From assembly GCA_038237645.1 (NCBI GenBank), contig JBBRYN010000020.1, positions 1 through 48,256 on the forward strand: DNA of 48,256 nt. Direction: 5' to 3'. Made by a program: the position numbers and the translations under genes. Position 1 is the stretch's first letter. The number at the start of each line of letters is the position of its first letter. The notes under the pieces are model-generated. The model was not told the DNA's origin and ran no database searches. It was given only the letters and a program-made list of their open reading frames with translations. Source of the stretch: QHCA01 sp038237645. Lineage in GTDB: Bacteria > Actinomycetota > Actinomycetes > Mycobacteriales > QHCA01. This document shows positions 24,162 to 32,923 of the stretch, piece after piece.

Positions 24162-24434
24162 GTGCGCACCGCTCGCCGGGCCGACCCGAAGCCGCTCGAC
24201 GTCGACGCGGTGCGGGTCGTCACCGCGGGCACGGCGTTGTGGGCCGTGGCCCTGGTGGTGACGCTGGCCGACCTGACCAGGCTGCGGGCCGCCGGCCACC
24301 TCTGGTGGGTGCCCACCTGCGCGTGCGGCTTCCTGCTCGGCCTGCTCGGTGTGTACGTCTGCCGGCGGCGACGCGCGGCCCTGCGACGGGGGGAAGTGCC
24401 GCCGGCCGAGGAACTGCCGCCACCGTTCGGATGA
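24162..24434 (+). CDS. DUF2530 membrane protein
   Basis: A 90-residue actinobacterial protein of the DUF2530 family: ADPKPLDVDAVRVVTAGTALWAVALV at the N-terminus, two membrane helices, then a short arginine-rich and proline-rich cytoplasmic tail. Function is unknown. Its TGA ends one base before the stop of the convergent sacsin-like gene (24434/24435). Confidence 0.85.
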   Translation: MRTARRADPKPLDVDAVRVVTAGTALWAVALVVTLADLTRLRAAGHLWWVPTCACGFLLGLLGVYVCRRRRAALRRGEVPPAEELPPPFG

Positions 24435-27419
24435 CTACCCGGCGGCGTCCTCGGCTCGGAGTCGCTGCCGTTCGGCGGGCGCGGCGGCCAGGGCTTCGAC
24501 GGCCGCGGCTCGCAGGTCCCAGCGGCCCATCCGCCAGGCCAGTGCGCGACCCAGGGCATCGGCACCGGCCGAGGCATCAACGTGGTCGGCCGAGCCCACC
24601 GGCCACCAGTCGACCGGGACGCCGTTGACCGTCAGCCCGTGGCGCCGGACCACGGCGGCATCCGGTGGGTCGCCGGCCAGCCGGGCGGCAGCCAGCGCTA
24701 CGCCCTCGACAACCGACCACGGCTGCTCGCTGGCCACATCGCCGTCCGGCGTCCCCCGGCTGAGCTCGGAGGCCAGCGGCAGGTCCAGCAGCTCGGCCAC
24801 CGGTCGGCCACCCGGGATCGGATGCAGCGGGCCGAGCAGCGGCAAGGCATAGGGCATGTCGAGGACGACGGCGTCCGCGGCGGGGACGACCAGGTCGGGT
24901 GCGACACGGACCTCGGTGGGCGGCTCGGCGTCCGGCACGACCGCTGCCAGCCGCCGGTAGGCGACCCGAAGCACGGCCGGCGGGCATCGGCGATCCGGGT
25001 TGCCGAGCCGGTCCAGCAGGTCCAGCGCGCCGTCGGCGTCGGCCAGCACCTCGTCGAGACTGGTACGGCAGCCCAGCAGCCGCTGCAGCTCGGCGTCGGC
25101 GCCCGGGGCTGCGTCGTACAGGCCGGCCAGCTCCCCGGCGGTGCGCACCCGCAGGTCGCGTGGGCGGCGGCCGGCGAGCACCCGGTGCCGGGCCAGCCAC
25201 CAGCGGGTGTAGGAGGGCACCCGGCGCCCGCCGGGGCCGACCACCGCGTCGGTCGTGATGGCTGCGCGCAGCGGCACGGTGGCGAGCAGGCCGAGCGCGG
25301 CGTCCCAGGACTGCGCAGCGACGAACTCGAGGTCGCGCACCGCGGTCAACTCCTCGAGCATCGCCGGCGGGTCACCCAGCACGTCGTCGAGATAGCGCTG
25401 CTCGCCGTCGAGGTCGTGTTCGGCCGAGTCGACATCAGGCACGTGCAGCACGGCGAACGACTCGAGTACGCCGACCGCAGCAAGCACCTCGGCACCCCAC
25501 CGCTGGACCAGCTCCGGCGCCGCCGTGCCGAACGGTGCGTCGGCGGCCATGACCGAAGCCAGTACCGAGCCGGGCAGCAGCAGCTCCCCCGCCGGGTAGA
25601 GCTCCCCATCGTCGGCCGGCAGCGGCAGATCGGCCAGCCAGGGCAGCCGCCCGGGGCCGATGCCGGCCGCAGCCACCAGGGCCAATACCGCCTCGCTGAG
25701 CGCTGCCGCATCGGCGTCACCGGGCCCGGCGGCGGCCCGGCTGTCGAAGGTCTGCTCCACCTGATCCGCCACTTGGGCCCGCACCCGCTCGTCCGACAGC
25801 ACCGACAGCGCCGAGGCCGGGCGCCCACCGAGGCGCTCGAGCAGCGGATGGATGGCGTCGGGATGCACGAGCCGAACATCCAGCGCAGCCAGGCCGGGCA
25901 CCGCGAAGCCGGGCTCGGGCAGCAGCACCCCGCGCGGCCCGGTCACCAGCCGCCCGTCGGCGAGCGGCACGGGCAGCCCGGCCAGGGCTTCGCGGTCCGG
26001 CACGTCCGCCAGCGCCGCGTAGAGATCCTGCCACCAGCGCGGCGGGCGGGCGACACCGGCCACCGCCTCCACGATCTCGGCAGCGCCGAGCCGGCGCACA
26101 CCGAGTGCCTGCAGCGGGCGCTGCGCCGTGCGGGTGGACCACGCCGCCGGCAGCAGACCCGGAATGACGTCGTGCAGCAACGGCGCGGCGGCGTCCAGTC
26201 CGATCGGCAGGACACGGGCCGCCAACGGGGCGATCCCCCCGGGCAGCCAGTCCGCGGCGCGCAGCCGGGTCAGCACCGCCGAGCAGAGGGCCGCGTCGAG
26301 CGGAGCCGCGGCCAGACCCGGCTGCGGCACCAGCCGTAGCGCGGCCAGGCACTCCGGGCCGGCCGTGTCGGCCGGCGCTGGTTCCGAGCCGGCCGAGCTG
26401 CCGGCCAGCACCCGCACCAGGTCGACGTAGACCTCGGCCGCGCGCTGGACCAGCCAGTCGGTGAGCGGGCCCGGTGCGACGTGGCGGCGGTCGGTGCCCA
26501 GCGGGAAGCTCGAGATCAGCCGGGCAGGCAGCGACAGCGGCTCGTCGCTCGGCGTCGGTGCATACACCACTTGCGGCGCGGCCAGCCCGGTCTCCGGTAC
26601 GGCCCAGAGAACGGACCAGGCCGGGTGCTCCCGCTCCTCGATCGGCCGGTCGGCCAGCAACTCCGGCGGAAGGATGCCCTCGGCGCGAAGCACCCGCCAG
26701 GCGGTGCCCACACCCTGATCCGTGATCACCACGACGTCGCGGTCGCCACCGCTGCGCTCGATGACCCGGCCGTCGAGCTCGATCCTGGCCAGCGCCGGCA
26801 GCGCGAGCAGGATCGACGCGTCGAGTGAATCGAGGGCGGCCTGCACGACCGGTGTGGCGGCCGGTCGCAGCGGCAGGCGAACCTCGGTGGCGAAGCCCTC
26901 CGGCGGCGAGTCGGCCAGCGGCCTGGGCAGCCGGAGCACCGGCACGGCCCCGCCGCGGCGGGCGACCTCGCCGGCCAGGCCGGGTATCCCGGCCACCTCC
27001 TGCCGGGTCTCGGCGGCGCTGAACCGCACGCCACCGTCCCGGCTGGCGATCTCGGGCGCGTCGGTGACGGCGAGCACGGCGGCGAATCCCACGCCGAATC
27101 GGCCCACCGTGGCACCGTCGCGCTTCGCCGAAGCCCGCAGGGAGGCCAGCGCGGACACCCCGGCGGGGTCCAGTGCGGCGCCGGTGTTCGCCGCCCGCAG
27201 GCAGCCGTCGACCATCCGCAGGCGCAGCACCCCCCGAACCCCGGCCTTGGCAGCCGCGTCGGCGGCGTTCTGCGCAAGCTCGACGAGCAGCCGGTCCCGG
27301 TAGCCGCCGAGGGTGAGATCCTCCTCCGCGTTGGCGTCCTCGCGGAAGCGCTCGGCCGAGGCAGCCCAGGTGTCGAGGACGCGGTCCCTCGTCCCTGCCG
27401 TGTCGAAGGGGTCAGGCAC
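24435..27419 (-). CDS. Sacsin N-terminal (HSP90-like) ATPase domain protein
   Basis: A 994-residue protein whose first 220 residues form a GHKL ATPase of the sacsin/HSP90 type: ELAQNAADAA (47-56) supplies the Mg-binding asparagine and GRFGVGFAAVLA (from 106) is the glycine-rich lid. The remaining 750 residues are leucine/alanine-rich without a domain I recognise. The GTG at 27419 gives VPDPFDTAGTRDRVL; the longer frame upstream is a shadow of DUF3027. It follows the DUF3027 gene by 5 bases, so the two are one operon. A chaperone-like or remodelling role is suggested by the ATPase; clients are unknown. Confidence 0.87.
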   Translation of the reverse strand: MPDPFDTAGTRDRVLDTWAASAERFREDANAEEDLTLGGYRDRLLVELAQNAADAAAKAGVRGVLRLRMVDGCLRAANTGAALDPAGVSALASLRASAKRDGATVGRFGVGFAAVLAVTDAPEIASRDGGVRFSAAETRQEVAGIPGLAGEVARRGGAVPVLRLPRPLADSPPEGFATEVRLPLRPAATPVVQAALDSLDASILLALPALARIELDGRVIERSGGDRDVVVITDQGVGTAWRVLRAEGILPPELLADRPIEEREHPAWSVLWAVPETGLAAPQVVYAPTPSDEPLSLPARLISSFPLGTDRRHVAPGPLTDWLVQRAAEVYVDLVRVLAGSSAGSEPAPADTAGPECLAALRLVPQPGLAAAPLDAALCSAVLTRLRAADWLPGGIAPLAARVLPIGLDAAAPLLHDVIPGLLPAAWSTRTAQRPLQALGVRRLGAAEIVEAVAGVARPPRWWQDLYAALADVPDREALAGLPVPLADGRLVTGPRGVLLPEPGFAVPGLAALDVRLVHPDAIHPLLERLGGRPASALSVLSDERVRAQVADQVEQTFDSRAAAGPGDADAAALSEAVLALVAAAGIGPGRLPWLADLPLPADDGELYPAGELLLPGSVLASVMAADAPFGTAAPELVQRWGAEVLAAVGVLESFAVLHVPDVDSAEHDLDGEQRYLDDVLGDPPAMLEELTAVRDLEFVAAQSWDAALGLLATVPLRAAITTDAVVGPGGRRVPSYTRWWLARHRVLAGRRPRDLRVRTAGELAGLYDAAPGADAELQRLLGCRTSLDEVLADADGALDLLDRLGNPDRRCPPAVLRVAYRRLAAVVPDAEPPTEVRVAPDLVVPAADAVVLDMPYALPLLGPLHPIPGGRPVAELLDLPLASELSRGTPDGDVASEQPWSVVEGVALAAARLAGDPPDAAVVRRHGLTVNGVPVDWWPVGSADHVDASAGADALGRALAWRMGRWDLRAAAVEALAAAPAERQRLRAEDAAG

Positions 27420-27424
27420 GGTGC

Positions 27425-28243
27425 TCAGCTGTGGCCGAGCGACTCGGAATCGGCGTCCTCCACGGCCGCCGCCGGTGAGATCGTGACCAGTTCGATCTCG
27501 GCGTCGTCCATCGCCGGCCCGGGCTCGGGGAGAGCCGATGCCTCCACCAGTGCCTCCGAGTGCGCACCGCATCCGTGATCGGCCGACACCACCATCGCGT
27601 CGTCGGGGGCGAACTCGTTGCCGCACACCCCGAACACCGCGCTCAGCGACCCGGTCAGTTGCAAGTAGAAGCCGCAGGTGCCGCAACGTGCCGGTGCCGA
27701 CTTGGCGATCGGCGCATCGGGACCACGGTCGCCTTCGTACCAGCGTTCGGCCGCTTCGAGCCGGCCGAGCCGCGACATCACCCGCGGCCTGCGGAGGAAG
27801 GGGTCCTCGAGGTCGGCGAGGAACGCCGTGTCGACCGGATCCTCCATCGCGGTGTATCCCGGCACCAGCCGGTCATCGTCGATCGCGGTCGGGAGCATGT
27901 CTCCCACGCCGAGGTCACCCGGGCGCAGTCGCTCGCTCCAGGGCAGCCACTCCGGCGCGAGCAACCCCTCGGGGCCGGGCACCAGAGCCAGCTCGCACAC
28001 GGTGACGTCCTTGGCGCGGGGCGCGCGGGCGACCGTGACCGCCCATCGCCAGCCGATGTAGCCGCGCTCACCTGCGACGAAATAGTGGGTCACCAGTCGA
28101 TCGCCCTCGGCGACCACGGCCACATGCTCCCCCAGCGGTCCCTCGGCGACCTCCGCTGCCGCCGCACCGGCGAGGTCGGCGGCTGCGGCACAAGCGGCGT
28201 CGGGCGCGCGCGCCGTCGACCGTACTGCGGTGGTGGTGGGCAT
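27425..28243 (-). CDS. DUF3027 family protein
   Basis: A 272-residue actinobacterial protein of DUF3027. The landmarks are HYFVAGERGYIGWRWAVTVARAP, LAPEWLPWSERLRPGDLGVGD, and a C-terminal cysteine set CGTCGFYLQ...FGVCGNEF...HGCGAHSE that probably binds zinc. Function is unknown. The ATG at 28243 has AACAAT six bases upstream, compatible with leaderless initiation; an ATG at 28261 is the alternative. It is divergent from the MFS gene by 69 bases and co-directional with the sacsin-like ATPase. Confidence 0.87.
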   Translation of the reverse strand: MPTTTAVRSTARAPDAACAAAADLAGAAAAEVAEGPLGEHVAVVAEGDRLVTHYFVAGERGYIGWRWAVTVARAPRAKDVTVCELALVPGPEGLLAPEWLPWSERLRPGDLGVGDMLPTAIDDDRLVPGYTAMEDPVDTAFLADLEDPFLRRPRVMSRLGRLEAAERWYEGDRGPDAPIAKSAPARCGTCGFYLQLTGSLSAVFGVCGNEFAPDDAMVVSADHGCGAHSEALVEASALPEPGPAMDDAEIELVTISPAAAVEDADSESLGHS

Positions 28244-28312
28244 ACCCGCATTGTTGCGCATTCCCCGTGCGGGCGTCGCTGCGCGCTGCGATCCGATGCG
28301 ACACTGTTCGCC

Positions 28313-29650
28313 GTGGCAGACCTGCGGTCGATCGCCGGGACCGCACGAGCACGCCTGGCGACGGGCGGCCGGGGCGTGCAGCGGGGCACCGCGGCCTGCT
28401 GGCGACTGGTCCGGCGCGCGGTGGGCGCGCAGGGGGCCGACCAGTCGGGGCTGTCCCGGCTGATCGACCTGCACGGTGTCAACGGTGTCGGCGACGCCCT
28501 GGTCGCGGTCGGGCTCGCCGGCACGCTGTTCTTCTCCGTGCCGGTCGGCGAGGCGCGGCCGAGGGTCGCCCTCTACCTGCTGGTCACCATGGCCCCCTTC
28601 GCCCTGCTGGCTCCCGTCGTCGGCCCCATGCTGGACCGGTTTCAGCACGGCCGTCGGTACGCGCTGGCCACGACCATGCTGGCCCGCGCGTTCCTCGCCT
28701 GGGTGATGGCCGGCTCGCTGCACGGCCTGGCGCTGTATCCGGCTGCCTTCGGCGTGCTGGTGATGTCCAAGGCCTACAGTGTCGCCCGCAGTGCCGCGGT
28801 GCCCCGCCTGCTGCCACCAGGGGTGAGTCTCGTGGCGGCCAACTCCCGGCTGTCGCTGGCCGGGATCATCTGCGCCTCGATCGCCGTGCCCGTGGGTGTC
28901 GGCCTGGCGCAACTCGGCCCGGGGTGGCCGCTGCGGGCGGCATCCTTCGCGTTCCTGGCGGCCATGGTGCTCGCCTTGCGGCTGCCGGCCCGGGTCGATT
29001 CCGACCAGGGTGAGAAGCCGGTACGGCTGAGCTCCGGCCGCCGGCCGCTGCTGCCTCGGGTCACCCTCGGCCGGGCGGTGGTCGTCGCATTGCGAGCCTC
29101 GGCCAGCCTGCGCGCGCTGTCGGGCTTCCTGACGCTGTTCCTTGCTTTCCTGCTGCGCACCAAGCACGCCGGGACCAACAGCGGGCTGGCCCTCGGCGCC
29201 GTGGTGGCCGCGGCGGCGATCGGCAGCTTCAGCGGCACCGCCATCGGCGCCCGGGCGAGGCTGCGCCGGCCGCACACCCTGCAGTTGCTCCTGCTGGCGC
29301 TGGCCGCCGTGGGATGCGTGCTCGCCATCACGGTGCCCGGGCTGGGGCCGGTGGCCGTCCTGGCACTGCTCGCCGGCCTGTGCAACAGCCTCGCCAAGCT
29401 GGCGCTGGACGCCGTCGTGCAGCAGGAGGTCGCCGAGGACGTCCGGAGCTCGGCGTTCGCCCGGTCCGAGACGGTGCTGCAGTTGGCCTGGGTGTTCGGC
29501 GGGGCGATCGGCCTGATCCCGTTCGGCTCCCGGTGGGGGTTCCTGGTCCCGGCGGTCGGCCTGGCCGCCATGGTGCTCTGGATCGCGGTGTCGGTGCGCA
29601 CCCTCGCCCAGCCACACCGGCGACCGGCCGAGATACCTTCGCAGGCGTGA
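28313..29650 (+). CDS. MFS transporter next to DUF2771
   Basis: A 445-residue, about 12-helix MFS protein: ARPRVALYLLVTMAPFALLAPVVGPMLDRFQHGRRYALA contains the motif-A region, and MSKAYSVARSAAVPRLLP and NSLAKLALDAVVQQEV are further conserved stretches. The same family sits beside DUF3027 and cold-shock genes in mycobacteria. The GTG at 28313 (VADLRSIAG) has GACACT seven bases upstream. It is coupled to the DUF2771 lipoprotein by GTGA. Substrate unknown. Confidence 0.87.
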   Translation: MADLRSIAGTARARLATGGRGVQRGTAACWRLVRRAVGAQGADQSGLSRLIDLHGVNGVGDALVAVGLAGTLFFSVPVGEARPRVALYLLVTMAPFALLAPVVGPMLDRFQHGRRYALATTMLARAFLAWVMAGSLHGLALYPAAFGVLVMSKAYSVARSAAVPRLLPPGVSLVAANSRLSLAGIICASIAVPVGVGLAQLGPGWPLRAASFAFLAAMVLALRLPARVDSDQGEKPVRLSSGRRPLLPRVTLGRAVVVALRASASLRALSGFLTLFLAFLLRTKHAGTNSGLALGAVVAAAAIGSFSGTAIGARARLRRPHTLQLLLLALAAVGCVLAITVPGLGPVAVLALLAGLCNSLAKLALDAVVQQEVAEDVRSSAFARSETVLQLAWVFGGAIGLIPFGSRWGFLVPAVGLAAMVLWIAVSVRTLAQPHRRPAEIPSQA

Positions 29651-30069
29651 TCGCCAGCCGTGTCGCCAGCTCAGCCGCGGCCGTCACGATCACGGCGACC
29701 GCCCTGCTGCTCGGCGGCTGCGGTCGGGACGCACCGCCCACCGTGTCGCTGAAGGCGGGCACCCGAACGGTCCAGGCACAGGCCACCCGCTGGTGCCCCA
29801 CGGGCAGGGCATGCGCCACGCACGCCCCGCCGGCCGCCGTACTCAAGATCCCCGGGCGCAGCAACATCACCGTCGACGTCGGCAAGGCGGTGGCCGAGCG
29901 GCCGTGGATCGTCCTGGTCGACAGCGGGACGGCCAGCCCGCTGCAACGCCGCTCACGCACCTTCCGGCTCGTCGCGGTGCGGCCGGGAGTGACGGTCGAG
30001 GTCGTCACCGTCGACACCGACGGCAGCCGCGTGCTGCAGCGCGATCGCTGGGTATTCAGCGTTCGGTGA
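29647..30069 (+). CDS. DUF2771 lipoprotein
   Basis: A 140-residue secreted protein: a short N-terminus, a hydrophobic stretch and the lipobox LLLGGC with Cys25, followed by a beta-rich domain containing RSRTFRLVAVRPG. It belongs to the DUF2771 family. Lipid attachment would place it on the outer face of the membrane. The GTG overlaps the MFS stop (29647-29650), suggesting it works with that transporter as an external subunit; this is inferred only from coupling. Confidence 0.85.
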   Translation: MIASRVASSAAAVTITATALLLGGCGRDAPPTVSLKAGTRTVQAQATRWCPTGRACATHAPPAAVLKIPGRSNITVDVGKAVAERPWIVLVDSGTASPLQRRSRTFRLVAVRPGVTVEVVTVDTDGSRVLQRDRWVFSVR

Positions 30070-30100
30070 CAGGTCCCACCCAGCTTCAGAGGAGCTAACG

Positions 30101-30856
30101 ATGGCCAACTCACACGTACGGTCGGGCACGGGCGAGCACGGGGTGGTCGTGCTGCACGGCTGGTTCGGCTCGGCCCGGGGATGGGGGTCCTTTCCGGACT
30201 ACCTGGACGGCTCGCGGTTCAGTTACGCCTTCATGGACCTGCGCGGCTACGGCGGCAGCCGCGGCCTCGGCGGTGAGCACACGATGGAGGAAGTCGCCGC
30301 CGACACGATCGCGCTGGCCGACGCGCTCGGCTGGGAGACGTTCTCCGTCATCGGGCACTCGATGAGCGGCAAGGCCGCGCAACGGGTGCTCGTCGACGCA
30401 CCCGCCCGGGTCCGCCGCCTCGTCGTACTCAACTCCATACCCGCCAACGGCTTCCCCTTCGACGACGAGGGCTGGGCGCTGTTCGCCGGCGCGGCCGGCA
30501 ACCGCGACAACCGTTACGCGATCGTGGACTTCACCACCGGCAACCGGCTCACGCCCACCTTCGTCAACCGCATCGTGCAGCACTCGCTGGACAACTCCAC
30601 GGTCGAGGCATTCGGCGGCTACCTCGAGCCGTGGGGCAGGGGCGACTTCGCCGAGCAGGTCGAGGGCAACCGGACGCCGGTCCTGGTCGTCGTCGGCGAG
30701 CACGACCCGGCGCTGTCGGCGGCGCTGATGGAGCAGACGCTGATGCAGGCCTATCCCGAAGCCGAACTCCAGGTGGTAGCCAACGCCGGCCACTACCCGA
30801 TGCTCGAGACGCCGGTCGCCCTCGCGACGGCCGTCGAGGAGTTCCTGTCCCGCTGA
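30101..30856 (+). CDS. Alpha/beta hydrolase
   Basis: A 251-residue alpha/beta hydrolase with VVLHGWFGSARGW (oxyanion region), nucleophile elbow GHSMSGK, an acid in VVGEHDPAL and the catalytic histidine in NAGHYPMLE. An AGAGGAG Shine-Dalgarno upstream fixes the ATG. It follows DUF2771 by 31 bases in the same direction. The substrate is unknown. Confidence 0.92.
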   Translation: MANSHVRSGTGEHGVVVLHGWFGSARGWGSFPDYLDGSRFSYAFMDLRGYGGSRGLGGEHTMEEVAADTIALADALGWETFSVIGHSMSGKAAQRVLVDAPARVRRLVVLNSIPANGFPFDDEGWALFAGAAGNRDNRYAIVDFTTGNRLTPTFVNRIVQHSLDNSTVEAFGGYLEPWGRGDFAEQVEGNRTPVLVVVGEHDPALSAALMEQTLMQAYPEAELQVVANAGHYPMLETPVALATAVEEFLSR

Positions 30857-30932
30857 GCGCGCGGCAGAGACCCGTCGGGAGGCGCACGTCGAGAAATCTG
30901 GCGAGTGCTCGGTCGAATTTCCGGCGCGGCGA

Positions 30933-31577
30933 TCAGCCCGGGGCGGCGGCTGCCAGGAGTCGCGGCCACAGGCTGCACAGCGCATCCGGCAGCGAATCCT
31001 GCTCCAGCACGGACGGCCGGGTGCACTGCAGGTCGCGGGCCAGGTCGAGCACGGCGGCGGCGTGCTGCCGGTAGGCGGCCACCACGACTCCGTCCGGGGA
31101 ACGCCTCAGGGTCCAAAGCAGCGGCAGCACGGCGGCCCAGACGGCGAACGGCCCGGCCAGCGGGCCCGTCCGCGCCGGCCATCGACGCGCGATGTGCTCG
31201 TTGACCTCCGGCAGCCGCTCGATGCCGTGCCACAGGTGATCGGTTGCGGCGTAGCGCACCTCGCCGACGTGGCAGTGGATCAGCGCAGCAGTGCAGAGCA
31301 GGCAGGGCTCCAGCGTCGTGTAGAGGACGTGCTGTTCGTAGTCGCCGGGCGGCAGCCGCAGCAACGCGTTGACTTCTGCGTGGGCGAGGTAGCTGTCGGC
31401 CACCTGCCCCGCAGGCGGATCGCGTTCCCACGACCGGTTGCGGCCGGTGGACACGACCTTGCCCGCGGGGTCAAGGATCACCGCGCCGACCGGCACGCTG
31501 CCGGCGCGGTGCGCCTCCCAGGCCAGCTCGAAGCAGCACCACCACCGGTAGGGCAGCGCGGCCCGAGTGGGGGTCAG
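30933..31577 (-). CDS. Cytidine/deoxycytidylate deaminase-like zinc protein
   Basis: A protein of about 214 residues with the deaminase zinc motifs HAEVNALLRL and PCLLCTAALIH, preceded by SVPVGAVILDPAGKVV as in the tRNA-adenosine/cytosine deaminase family, plus an unusual C-terminal extension of about 90 residues. No ATG, GTG or TTG exists in frame near the expected N-terminus. The best start is the CTG at 31577, whose CTGA overlaps the stop of the cold-shock gene, mirroring the other coupled pairs here. The zinc motifs support activity; the substrate is unknown. The start is uncertain. Confidence 0.75.
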   Translation of the reverse strand: MTPTRAALPYRWWCCFELAWEAHRAGSVPVGAVILDPAGKVVSTGRNRSWERDPPAGQVADSYLAHAEVNALLRLPPGDYEQHVLYTTLEPCLLCTAALIHCHVGEVRYAATDHLWHGIERLPEVNEHIARRWPARTGPLAGPFAVWAAVLPLLWTLRRSPDGVVVAAYRQHAAAVLDLARDLQCTRPSVLEQDSLPDALCSLWPRLLAAAAPG

Positions 31578-31960
31578 GACTCCAGCTCGCGGGCGACCGC
31601 GTGCACCATCTCGGCGACCTGGCGGGCCGCCTTGCGGTCGGGATAGCGGCCCCGCCGCAGATCCGGCTGCACCTTGGCCTCGATGACCTTGATCATGTCC
31701 TCGACCAGCCCGTGCAGCTCCTCGGCCGGCCGCCGGGCCGCCTCCTGCAGCGACGGGGGGGCCGGCAGCATACGGACCGACAGTGCCTGCTCCCCCCGCT
31801 TGCCCGCCGCCACCCCGAACTCCACTCTCGAACCGGGCTTGAGCTCGGTCACCCCGGTCGGCAGCGCGCCCTTGTGCACGAACACGTCGCCACCGTCGTC
31901 CCGGGACAGGAAACCGAATCCCTTGACGACGTCGAACCATTTGACCTTGCCGGTGGGCAC
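31574..31960 (-). CDS. Cold-shock protein with C-terminal extension
   Basis: A 128-residue protein. Residues 1-66 are a cold-shock domain (GKVKWFDVVKGFGFL with RNP1, DVFVH as RNP2), which binds single-stranded RNA or DNA. A helical, charged extension follows (EELHGLVEDMIKVIEAKVQPDLRRG...), as in the mycobacterial long CspB type. The GTG at 31960 is preceded by a TGAGGT-like site. Its stop overlaps the deaminase-like gene. The upstream region has an AT-rich TGATATTTT stretch that may be a promoter. Confidence 0.9.
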   Translation of the reverse strand: MPTGKVKWFDVVKGFGFLSRDDGGDVFVHKGALPTGVTELKPGSRVEFGVAAGKRGEQALSVRMLPAPPSLQEAARRPAEELHGLVEDMIKVIEAKVQPDLRRGRYPDRKAARQVAEMVHAVARELES

Positions 31961-32055
31961 TGTGACCTCAAAGTGTGGGAGAACGCGAAAATATCAGGCT
32001 ACGGCCGCATCGCTGATGCCGCCATTGCAAATTCGCGGCATAATCGCGGACCGGA

Positions 32056-32907
32056 TTAGCGCCTACGGGCCGGATCGGCGAGCAGTTCGTTCATCGAGCC
32101 GGAGCGGAAGCCGCGCGGGTCGAGGCTCACCCCGGGAAAGCCGGCGACGGCCGCCAGCAGGTCGGGGCGGTCAGCCAGCAGACCGGTGACCGCGGCGTCG
32201 ACCTCGACCCGCGCGCCATCCGGGCCCAGGTCGCGCACGCGCAGGTCGCGGACGGGAATTCCGGCGTGCATCAGGGCAGCGCGCAGCGCCACCTCGGCGG
32301 CCTCCACCCGGGCCAGCCGGGCCGGACTGATCTCGATGCCGTAGGCCACCCGGCTCGACAGGCAGGCGGCGGCGGGCTTGTCCCACGTCGGCAGACCCCA
32401 GGCTCGGGAGGCGGCCCGCACCTGTGCCTTGGTCAGCCCCGCGTCCCGCAACGGCGTCACGGCCCCCCGCTCGGCCGCGGCGCGGATGCCGGGGCGGAAG
32501 CCGGCCACCGCGTCGTCGGCGTTCGTACCCGTGGCGATGTGGGACAGGCCCAGCCGCTGCGCCACCGGCCCGAGCACGTCGAGCAACTCGGCCTTGCAGA
32601 AGTAGCACCGGTCACCGGCATTCGCCCGATAGCCTCGCCGGCTCATCTCGTCGGTACGGGGAAACTCGTGGGCCACCCCGAGCAGCCGGGTGAAGCTGCC
32701 GGCGTGCTCTGCCTCGGCGGCCGGCAAGCTCGCGGAGACCGCCGTCGCGGCGACGACGCGGGCCGATCCGAGCGCGCGAGCGGCCGCTGCCAGCAGGAAC
32801 GCCGAGTCGGCGCCGCCCGAGAAGGCCACCAGCACGCTGCCCAGCGCCCGAAGCCGGTCGTCGAGGGCAGCCAGCCGCCGGCTCAGGTCCCTGTCGATTG
32901 CACCCAC
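32056..32907 (-). CDS. larE: LarE-type sacrificial sulfur transferase
   Basis: A 283-residue PP-loop enzyme. SGGADS (30-35) binds ATP, GDRCYFCK (98-105) and the WDKPAAACLSSR segment (Cys182) match LarE, which in lactobacilli donates its own cysteine sulfur to build the nickel-pincer cofactor of lactate racemase. No larB, larC or larA is visible nearby. It starts 16 bases after the acyl-CoA synthetase stop, yet TACGCT six bases upstream gives it its own leaderless promoter. Confidence 0.92.
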   Translation of the reverse strand: MGAIDRDLSRRLAALDDRLRALGSVLVAFSGGADSAFLLAAAARALGSARVVAATAVSASLPAAEAEHAGSFTRLLGVAHEFPRTDEMSRRGYRANAGDRCYFCKAELLDVLGPVAQRLGLSHIATGTNADDAVAGFRPGIRAAAERGAVTPLRDAGLTKAQVRAASRAWGLPTWDKPAAACLSSRVAYGIEISPARLARVEAAEVALRAALMHAGIPVRDLRVRDLGPDGARVEVDAAVTGLLADRPDLLAAVAGFPGVSLDPRGFRSGSMNELLADPARRR

Positions 32908-32913
32908 CGGGCA

Positions 32914-32919
32914 AGCGTA
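32914..32919 (-). promoter_or_regulatory. -10 hexamer for leaderless larE
   Basis: TACGCT on the minus strand lies six bases before the larE GTG at 32907, inside the 16-base gap to the acyl-CoA synthetase gene. It shows larE can be transcribed alone. Confidence 0.6.
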
Positions 32920-32923
32920 CGGA

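Noticed and set aside
28244..29617. Long minus-strand extension of DUF3027
   Set aside because: It lies entirely antisense to the MFS gene and has shadow-like composition.
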